Source: Candidatus Curtissbacteria bacterium RIFCSPLOWO2_12_FULL_41_16 (GTDB lineage Bacteria > Patescibacteriota > Microgenomatia > Curtissbacterales > GWA2-41-24). Taken from it: a stretch of DNA of 42,184 bases. Positions 35,358 through 42,184 of this stretch are shown one piece after another. Position 1 is the stretch's first letter. Each line of letters starts with the position of its first letter. The DNA is taken from NCBI GenBank assembly GCA_001776545.1, contig MFBZ01000008.1, positions 1 through 42,184 of the forward strand, given 5' to 3'. The notes below the pieces were generated by a model. It did no database searches, was not told the origin of the DNA, and worked only from the letters and a program-made list of their open reading frames with translations. Made by a program: the position numbers and the translations under genes.

Positions 35358-36782
35358 ATGGATTCCCAAGAAACCCGCCTGATGGCAACTCAAGGCGAAG
35401 GCTATGATGAGTCGGTTCCCACCCGTTCCGGTCTCTGGTTTGAAAATAAGGACCGGTTTTTCTCTTCGGGACGGATTTTAGATTTAATTACCGTCGTTTT
35501 AACCATTACTTTGGCCGCCTTTGCCTTTATTGTTTTTTGGCCGATCATTTCCAAAATTGACTTCGAGGAAGCTTTTTTTACACCACTCGTACCCTTTCTT
35601 GTTGCTATTCTTGAGCGTTTTGGGGTCACGGCCAATGATGCGATCCGGGTGCTTTTTATCACCTCTTTGATGGTTTCCACGGCCGGTGTCTATCTTTTAG
35701 TTCGGGATTTGACTAAAAGACAAATTACACCAATTTTGGCAGCGGTTGCCTATTTGATTCCGCCAGTACCTATATTCGTCTTAACTTTTTTGCGTCGAGG
35801 TTTGCTCGAGGTGGAGCTTGCGTCCGCCAAATCTTTTTTTACGATCGTTTACGGGGACGGAGCGCACTTTTTGGGATTGGCACTTATTCCCTTCGCGGCT
35901 ATTTTCTTCTTGAGATACTTAAAGCGGGCCCAAAAAATCGATCTGGCGCTGACTGTTTTTGTCTGCGCGCTTATTCTTTTGGCTAATCGCTCTTGGGCAA
36001 TTAACCTTGTCCTGATCTTGGCTGTTTTGGCACTATCCGAGTTATTTTTAGGTTTGGCGCGCTTAAAATTTGCGCGCTTTATGCGAGTTTTAATTTTTAC
36101 AATAGGCACGGTTTCATTTTGGTATACGCTATCTTTTTGGGGCGAAACCCTGGAGATTTTTAATAAGGAAGTTATCGGCAATTTAAAGTTTTTATTTCCA
36201 TTGCCTTTTATTGTTTCACTTTTAACGCTTTTATTTTCATTTGTCTTTTACGGCAGGCGAGAGGAGCGTCAGCCGATATTTGCCGCGTTTTTGCTATTTA
36301 GCGTTTTTTTGATAATTACCGTTAATTGGCTTTTTACCGGTTATTCATTTTTGCCTCATCCTCAAAGACTTTTTCCATCGCTTATGATGTTTGGTTCAGT
36401 CGTTTTGGCCCTTTCCATATCGGCGGTCGTTGACAAATTACATTTGGCTGCCAAACTTTCTATTGAAAAATGGTCTGTTCCTGCCCGAACGCTGGCTGCC
36501 ATGGTTTTTGGTTTTTGCAGTTTTTTGATTTTAGCGCTAGTGGCTTTTTCCTTTTCGCCACTGGCGATACTTTTGGTTTCCGGACCACGGGGAATTTGGT
36601 TTAAGATCCGTGAGGGAGTTTTGGCAGATCGGCGGCAGGTTTTAGAAGTAGCCGGGGGAAATTTTAAACTAGTCAAAACTGAAGTTGCCGATTGGCAATT
36701 ATTGGTTGGGATGGGCGCCACTTTAGTCTTTTTAGCAATCCTGACCTTTTGGCTTGTAAAGGAGTTTTCCAGAGACGAATGA
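35358..36782 (+). CDS. Polytopic membrane protein, hypothetical
   Basis: Multiple TM segments; resembles the neighbouring 718-aa membrane protein. Confidence 0.6.
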   Translation: MDSQETRLMATQGEGYDESVPTRSGLWFENKDRFFSSGRILDLITVVLTITLAAFAFIVFWPIISKIDFEEAFFTPLVPFLVAILERFGVTANDAIRVLFITSLMVSTAGVYLLVRDLTKRQITPILAAVAYLIPPVPIFVLTFLRRGLLEVELASAKSFFTIVYGDGAHFLGLALIPFAAIFFLRYLKRAQKIDLALTVFVCALILLANRSWAINLVLILAVLALSELFLGLARLKFARFMRVLIFTIGTVSFWYTLSFWGETLEIFNKEVIGNLKFLFPLPFIVSLLTLLFSFVFYGRREERQPIFAAFLLFSVFLIITVNWLFTGYSFLPHPQRLFPSLMMFGSVVLALSISAVVDKLHLAAKLSIEKWSVPARTLAAMVFGFCSFLILALVAFSFSPLAILLVSGPRGIWFKIREGVLADRRQVLEVAGGNFKLVKTEVADWQLLVGMGATLVFLAILTFWLVKEFSRDE

Positions 36783-36801
36783 GGATGTCGTTTAGTATCC
36801 A

Positions 36802-38958
36802 ATGATCAAAAGTCGACTGTTGGCTGTTAGTCATAGCTTGATTGTTTTTCTTTCGATTATTCTTATCGCTTATCTTAATTTTGCCATTATTCGCTACTGG
36901 TTTAGCGGGGAATTCAACCAGAATCTTTCGTCAATCGAAATTTCCTATATTCAGATGGCCAAGTTTTGGTCCGAAGGAGGCATAGCCGGGCCGGGCTGGC
37001 AGCCGCTTTGGTATTTGGGATACCCCTGGCACGTTTTTTACACACCACTTTTACCTTTTTTGGAGCTTTTGGCCAATAAAACACTGGTTTGGAGTTTTGC
37101 CCACGCTTACCGGGTTATTACAGCCTCCGCTTATATTCTTAGCCCCGTTACTTTATTCTTTTTTGTCTGGCAGATTTCAAAGAGCAAAAGCGGAGCTTTA
37201 GTTGCCTCGTTTTTTTACAGTTTTGTGCCTTCTACGATCGGTTTTTTATTTGCCGGTGTAAGGGAAGATGTTTTTACTGCACATGCCGAGCCCCGCCGCT
37301 TTGCGATTTTGGTCAGGTGGGGGGAAGGGCCTCATATTTTAGGCCTCGTTTTTTTGCCTCTTTTTGGAGTTTTTGCCTCCAGATATTTTGAAAGGAGGGG
37401 GCTTCGCAATCTTTTTCTTAGCGCTTTTTTTCTGGCTATTGTTGCCTTAACCAACGCGGTTGCTTTCTGGGGAACAATTTTACTATATCTGGCGCTTTTT
37501 CTTTCGGAGTTGACCAAAAAATCAGCCGAACCGATTGCTTTAATAAAAAATTCAGTTTCTGTGGGCCTTCTTTGTTTTGGGTTAATTGGTTTCTGGTATA
37601 ATCTACCTTTCATCTCCACATTTTTCAGGGAAGGAGGAGGCGCTTTTACAAACTGGCTTTCCCTGGTGCCCTGGAGGGCAATAATTCTCCTTTTGGTCTG
37701 CTTTGGCCTGTTTTTGGTTGTCAAAAAACTTTTTGGTAGATTTTCCGGGATAAATTTTGCGATTTTTTGGTTTCTGATGCTTTTTGGGATTGTTTACGTT
37801 TACTATACTTCCGGGGAATTGCGGCTTGAATTTGCTCCGCAGGCTTTAAGGTTGACGACCGAAGTTGATATGGCCCTTTCCGTTCTGGCCGGGGTAGTTA
37901 TTTCCAATATTTTCCTTCTTCTTGCGGCGGTTAAGTCAAAAATCAGGTTCGCGGGTTATCCGGCTGCCGCTGCTGTTTTTGCCGTGCCGGTTGTTGTCAT
38001 CCTGGTCTGGTACCGGAGCTTGGGCGACATGGCTCCCTTTGCCAAACCACTAAACCAGACTAAGGTGGGCGATATCACAAACACGGCCGAATATAGAGTG
38101 GCTGAAAGGCTGAAAAAGGAGACCGCGGGTACGAACCAGAGGGTTTTGGCGCCGGGGAATTATGGATTTTGGCTTAACTGGTTTTCGGATGTGCCACAGC
38201 TTCGTGGCGCGCTGTACCAGTCTTCGACACACTTTTGGCCGGACCATATTTATTGGCAGCTGACAAACGGTAGCGACCCAGAGATCGCGCTTGCCTGGCT
38301 CAAAATAGCCAATATCGGGAAGGTTGTTTACACAACGGACGGCTCACAGGAAATTTACAAGGATTATAAAGTCGGGCAGGCTAAATTTGAAGCGATTCTA
38401 AAACCGATTGAGCAGGAAAAAGGTGACGTTTATTACGATGTTCCCCTGGCGGTCGATTCTTTGGCTAAAATTGTCCAAAAGGATTCAATTTTAGCTATCG
38501 CAAAGCCTAAAAACGCGATTGATTCCGAGCCCGTTTTTGCCTATGTTGCGGAACTTGAAAGATTCGCCCAGAAGAAGGCTTCTTTGACAACAGTCAACGG
38601 GGGACATCTTAAAATTTCCGGTGAGCTTCTACCCGGGCAGGCTATTCTTGTTCAGTCAACCTATGACGGGGGATGGAGAGTCAGAAGTAAGGTGAATCAG
38701 GGTGAATCAGGGGGAATCAGGGGGTGGAAGACTCTGCGCGACCCGATGGATTTTATGGTTATTGTACCCTCCTTCGCTAAAGTCTTTGATCCTGAGGACT
38801 CAGACCGAAGGGCTTTGGAGGGTAAGCCCGTTAATTTTGAGATCGAGCTGATTTACGGGAGGCCACTTACCGTTTGGTTGGGTTATTTGGTAACAGCAGC
38901 AACCTTAGCTTGGATTGTTAATAAGACCTATAAGACCTATAGGTCCCATAAGTCTTAG
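36802..38958 (+). CDS. Large polytopic membrane protein, possibly PF10131-like
   Basis: GPGWQPLWYLGYPWHVFYTPLLPFL; many TMs plus soluble C-terminal region. Confidence 0.6.
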   Translation: MIKSRLLAVSHSLIVFLSIILIAYLNFAIIRYWFSGEFNQNLSSIEISYIQMAKFWSEGGIAGPGWQPLWYLGYPWHVFYTPLLPFLELLANKTLVWSFAHAYRVITASAYILSPVTLFFFVWQISKSKSGALVASFFYSFVPSTIGFLFAGVREDVFTAHAEPRRFAILVRWGEGPHILGLVFLPLFGVFASRYFERRGLRNLFLSAFFLAIVALTNAVAFWGTILLYLALFLSELTKKSAEPIALIKNSVSVGLLCFGLIGFWYNLPFISTFFREGGGAFTNWLSLVPWRAIILLLVCFGLFLVVKKLFGRFSGINFAIFWFLMLFGIVYVYYTSGELRLEFAPQALRLTTEVDMALSVLAGVVISNIFLLLAAVKSKIRFAGYPAAAAVFAVPVVVILVWYRSLGDMAPFAKPLNQTKVGDITNTAEYRVAERLKKETAGTNQRVLAPGNYGFWLNWFSDVPQLRGALYQSSTHFWPDHIYWQLTNGSDPEIALAWLKIANIGKVVYTTDGSQEIYKDYKVGQAKFEAILKPIEQEKGDVYYDVPLAVDSLAKIVQKDSILAIAKPKNAIDSEPVFAYVAELERFAQKKASLTTVNGGHLKISGELLPGQAILVQSTYDGGWRVRSKVNQGESGGIRGWKTLRDPMDFMVIVPSFAKVFDPEDSDRRALEGKPVNFEIELIYGRPLTVWLGYLVTAATLAWIVNKTYKTYRSHKS

Positions 38959-38963
38959 AAGCA

Positions 38964-39186
38964 ATGAAGTCTCACGGAGGATATCGAAGCTTAAAATCCT
39001 ATCAGATAGCAACCATAATTTATGACCTAGAAGACAGAGATTAAGTTGGTGGGGGCTGCTCGGTCTAGCTTAGAGGAGCTACTGGCCGATTACGAGGACT
39101 TTTTAAGGCAAAGAGGCCTTGCGATTTGGAACAAAGACGAACTACTGGCAAGCAAGGTGAGGGCACTAGCATATAAGTCTAATTGA
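38964..39186 (+). pseudogene. Decayed four-helix-bundle (S23/IVS-type) protein
   Basis: MKSHGGYRSLKSYQIATIIYDLEDRD* followed in another frame by ARSSLEELLADYEDFLRQRGLAIWNKDELLASKVRALAYKSN*. Confidence 0.6.
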
Positions 39187-39188
39187 TT

Positions 39189-39569
39189 TTAACTTTCTTG
39201 GACAGTGGTTTGTGGAGCATTGAGTATTTGTTGCCTTTCTTCTTCGGGCTGTTTTCCCTTGTTGATTAGCACAAAAGTGCTCGGTCCGTTGCTGGCCTTA
39301 GGACGGGCAAAACTTTCATATTCGGCATCTTCCTCTCCCGGTTTTTTGGGCGCGAAAGTCATAAACGCAAAAATAGCACCGATAGTGAAGCCTGCGGTAA
39401 ACATCCCCCAGTATAAAAGCATATAAGCCCTTTCCAGTAACTTTAAACTAATTAAGCTTGACGCAAGATATGGCAAAGAGAGGTTTTGCGCTTTCGCAAG
39501 ACAAGAAAGTTTTGACCGCTCATTAAAACTCAAGTTTTGATCAATTGCAATATAGACAAACAACATCAT
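39189..39569 (-). CDS. Small membrane protein, hypothetical (start uncertain)
   Basis: MLLYWGMFTAGFTIGAIFAFMTFAPKKPGEEDAEY. Confidence 0.4.
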   Translation of the reverse strand: MMLFVYIAIDQNLSFNERSKLSCLAKAQNLSLPYLASSLISLKLLERAYMLLYWGMFTAGFTIGAIFAFMTFAPKKPGEEDAEYESFARPKASNGPSTFVLINKGKQPEEERQQILNAPQTTVQES

Positions 39570-40659
39570 AGAGTATCAAAGGTTAACATAAGATAAAAAA
39601 CTAGAGGACTTTTTTGATTATTTATATTATTCCAATAGCGAAAGGTGAGACTTAATTTGAATAAACTAAAATTCTTGGAATAAATTGTTTATCCGCAAAA
39701 ACCGACGAGGAAAGAGTATGTTATTTTAAGTCATGGTGGTGGATATCATTGTATATAAAAGATTATTGATTGAGTAAAATAGATGTTTTTATAATGAATT
39801 AATATAGGTATCCTAGAATAGCCGTGATACTTTTTTTTAAAACCCATAAACTTAACGTAGGCCTAGTTATTTTTGGATTTTAATCTACCCTGTAGGATAA
39901 AACGCGTTGAACAATAAGACATCAGGTAAAATTTCGAAAAATGGAGAGAATCGGTTGAAAGAGGAGTCACTAAATATGAATTTTCGTGAAAAATGTTGGC
40001 CGTGAGGTTTTTTGTGTAAATTTTCCTGAAGTTTTATAGAATTCAGTGAAAATTTTTTAAATCGCCGATAAACCGTGTAAATAAACTGATAGAAAAATTC
40101 AGAACAATTAATATCACATAACCACTTTTGCTATAATTCTATATCTATCAATTTCACCTCTGTTAAGAACGCCCAAGTGAATGGCTTATAAAAAATTGCT
40201 ATGAACTTTATCTTTTGTACCCGATTTTAAAAAAAGATCAATTAGCCCGATTTTATAAAAATAGAGCTTTTTGGCTTTATTTTTTGTAAAGTATTATCTG
40301 TACTTTTGAAGCGCGCGAGGGTGGTATCAAGCCAAAAGCCTGATTGCCAGGAATCTTTGACTTGACTTTAGCCAGTTAATTCAGTCTAAAGTGCCAAAAT
40401 CAAGGTTTTGCCCGTGGCTTTCCGGTTCTATCTATCTTTGAAACCTGCGACGACCATTGTAACTATAGGAAAACCGCTTGAGACTTTTCTCGTGTGATCA
40501 GGCTTTTGTACAACGTTTATGGGTTACTATTATTACGCTAACTCTTTTATATAATGTTATCAGTACTGCTATAATTTAGCCTCGAATTTTTTTAAAAATC
40601 GCTTGACAATTAGTTTTTAAGGTTTTTAACATTAAATTAGCCCTTCGACTACGCTCAGG

Positions 40660-41982
40660 GTGGACTATTCGAGTTTTCAGTCTGTGATGATTAGACTTTC
40701 TGCCAAGGATAAGCTTTCAGCCGTAAAAGAGGTTTTAGAGCGCGGGAGAACGCTTGCGCAAGTCTCTCGCGGCCTTGGGTGCACCCGCCAGACACTTGCT
40801 ACATGGATCAGGCGATACCGGGCTTGCCGCTCGGTTAACTCCCTCAAAGGCCGTTATTTAAGAGGTGCAAAACACCCCAAAAGCCTTGGGGCAAAGCTTG
40901 AAAAGCGCGTGCTGGAGATTATCGTTTGTGCCCCTTCTTTTTCCGTTCATGAAATCGGCCGCGAGCTTTTAAGGCAAGGATACAAGGTTTCAACCTTCGG
41001 AATCTGGCGGATCCTGACCGCCCATAATCTTCAAGTTAGAGAATTAAGGGAGAAATTCAGCCTGTCGCATCCGGCGCGCACCGTTTTTGCGCACAAACTT
41101 ACTCCCGCTTACCGGGTTAGAATTATTGAAGAGTATCTGAAGGAAGGCGGCCCGGTTGCCGCAATCTGCAGAAACTGGCAGATCTCCAGGCCGACTTTTT
41201 ATAAGTGGCTTCGCCGATATAAATCGGCGACAACTGCTGACAACAAACCCGGTTTGGGAAAACTACAAACCGGGTTTGAAGAAGATCAGGTAATTAAAAA
41301 CGTCGTTAAGGCCCTGGCCAGAAGATATAAGAGAGGTTATGAGCATCATCGGAGTATCGGAGCCCAAACACGCGAAATTATTCTGGATATTGTCCGCGCT
41401 AATCCGGCCCTTTCCGTTCACAAAATTTATGCGGTTGTTCCCAAAGCCGCCGGCCGACCGATTGCCACGCACGTTGCCATTCAGAATTTGCTTTTCAGGG
41501 AAGGTTTAAATACCCGCACCAGACGAGAGCAGTTCGCCGAGGGCTACCTGACTCAACCTGCTGTCAAAGTGGCGCCGCAATATGTACCTGAGATTCCGGT
41601 TTACAGACTGCGGCATTTGATAGCCCATTTCGCGACCGTCCCTAAGATTTTGGTCACAAAACCAATACAGGGCTTGCTGTTTTTAACCGCTGGCAGTTTG
41701 CCGCTTGCGATATTTGCTTTTCTGGTAAGACTTCTTGTGACGGCTCCATCCGGAACTTCTCCAATCGGCCTTTTCTTTTCCAGCATCGCACTTTTCTTCG
41801 GACTGTTTTTCTTCATCTACAGTTCAAAGTATTACATTTCCATCCTGATGGTTTTGAAATTGGCGTCCTCCGGGGCCAGTGGCCCTACGCCCAATGCGCC
41901 GATTAAGCCGATTAATGCCGATTTAGCTGATTCGGCTCAATCAGTTTTAAATCAGCCCAAATCAGCGAAAGGAGTAATTTGA
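40660..41982 (+). CDS. Duplicated transposase-type HTH domains fused to C-terminal TM segments; no DDE domain
   Basis: HTH modules TLAQVSRGLGCTRQTLATWIRRYR and PVAAICRNWQISRPTFYKWLRRYK, each followed by a winged-helix-like module (FSVHEIGRELLRQGYKVSTFGIWRIL; LSVHKIYAVVPKAAGRPIATHVAIQNLL), then GLLFLTAGSLPLAIFAFLVRLLV and PIGLFFSSIALFFGLFFFIY. Confidence 0.8.
   Translation: MDYSSFQSVMIRLSAKDKLSAVKEVLERGRTLAQVSRGLGCTRQTLATWIRRYRACRSVNSLKGRYLRGAKHPKSLGAKLEKRVLEIIVCAPSFSVHEIGRELLRQGYKVSTFGIWRILTAHNLQVRELREKFSLSHPARTVFAHKLTPAYRVRIIEEYLKEGGPVAAICRNWQISRPTFYKWLRRYKSATTADNKPGLGKLQTGFEEDQVIKNVVKALARRYKRGYEHHRSIGAQTREIILDIVRANPALSVHKIYAVVPKAAGRPIATHVAIQNLLFREGLNTRTRREQFAEGYLTQPAVKVAPQYVPEIPVYRLRHLIAHFATVPKILVTKPIQGLLFLTAGSLPLAIFAFLVRLLVTAPSGTSPIGLFFSSIALFFGLFFFIYSSKYYISILMVLKLASSGASGPTPNAPIKPINADLADSAQSVLNQPKSAKGVI
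41244..41278. repeat. Palindromic element in the HTH-TM gene (CAAACCCGGTTTG/CAAACCGGGTTTG)
   Basis: Perfect 13-bp inverted repeat, 9-nt spacer. Confidence 0.85.
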
Positions 41983-42184
41983 ACAGTTTATTAGGTCGAA
42001 TAATCCAACATTTTGCAGGGCCAAGGATGTCCCGAGATCACCGTGTCAATCCGCTTCTTATCAACTTGGAAAAAGTCGAGCTTACCTGCCATCCCTTTGT
42101 CTCCATCCATGTGGCGCTCTACAACGAAAAGAGGGTGGTTGAGAGGCTGATCCAATCTTGTACGAGCCAAGCGTGGTACACGCC
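41979..42184 (+). CDS. GT2-family glycosyltransferase N-terminus (truncated by window end)
   Basis: PFVSIHVALYNEKRVVERLIQSCTSQAWY; TTG start overlaps the upstream stop, AAAGGAG upstream. Confidence 0.75.
   Translation, partial: MNSLLGRIIQHFAGPRMSRDHRVNPLLINLEKVELTCHPFVSIHVALYNEKRVVERLIQSCTSQAWYT

Noticed and set aside
40660-41982. Calling the last long ORF an intact transposase
   Set aside because: HTH modules are duplicated, no DDE catalytic domain follows, the C-terminus is membrane-spanning, and no terminal inverted repeats of an IS are evident.

Overview
The window reads as a chromosomal segment of a Candidate Phyla Radiation (Patescibacteria, probably Microgenomates-like) bacterium; this taxonomy is an inference from gene content and an unusual 16S. 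It uses code 11. It carries housekeeping and archaeal-flavoured enzymes (ATP-dependent DNA ligase, EndoQ-like PHP nuclease, cupin-type glucose-6-phosphate isomerase), an isoprenoid run (idi, polyprenyl synthase, uppS), glmS, folC, pgk and gap, three prepilins, tRNA-Cys, tRNA-Ile, toxin-antitoxin cassettes, large membrane proteins, and a 16S rRNA gene with no 23S/5S behind it. Main discoveries from reading: (1) a 244-nt ORF-less group I intron in the 16S with identifiable IGS, P3, P7, P8, P9 and P10. (2) Many small palindromic or low-complexity elements inserted in frame into conserved genes and into the 16S, including a 13-bp perfect inverted-repeat family with compensatory changes and one filled/empty-site pair. 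(3) Synonymously diverged 'ghost' copies of gene 3' ends downstream of folC (two, each after a toxin-antitoxin cassette) and gap (one). (4) A double-hairpin intergenic element with core ACCAAAGCG, found four times and always 3' of a + strand gene. (5) A membrane protein built from duplicated transposase-type HTH domains, with no DDE domain, followed by a GT2 glycosyltransferase.
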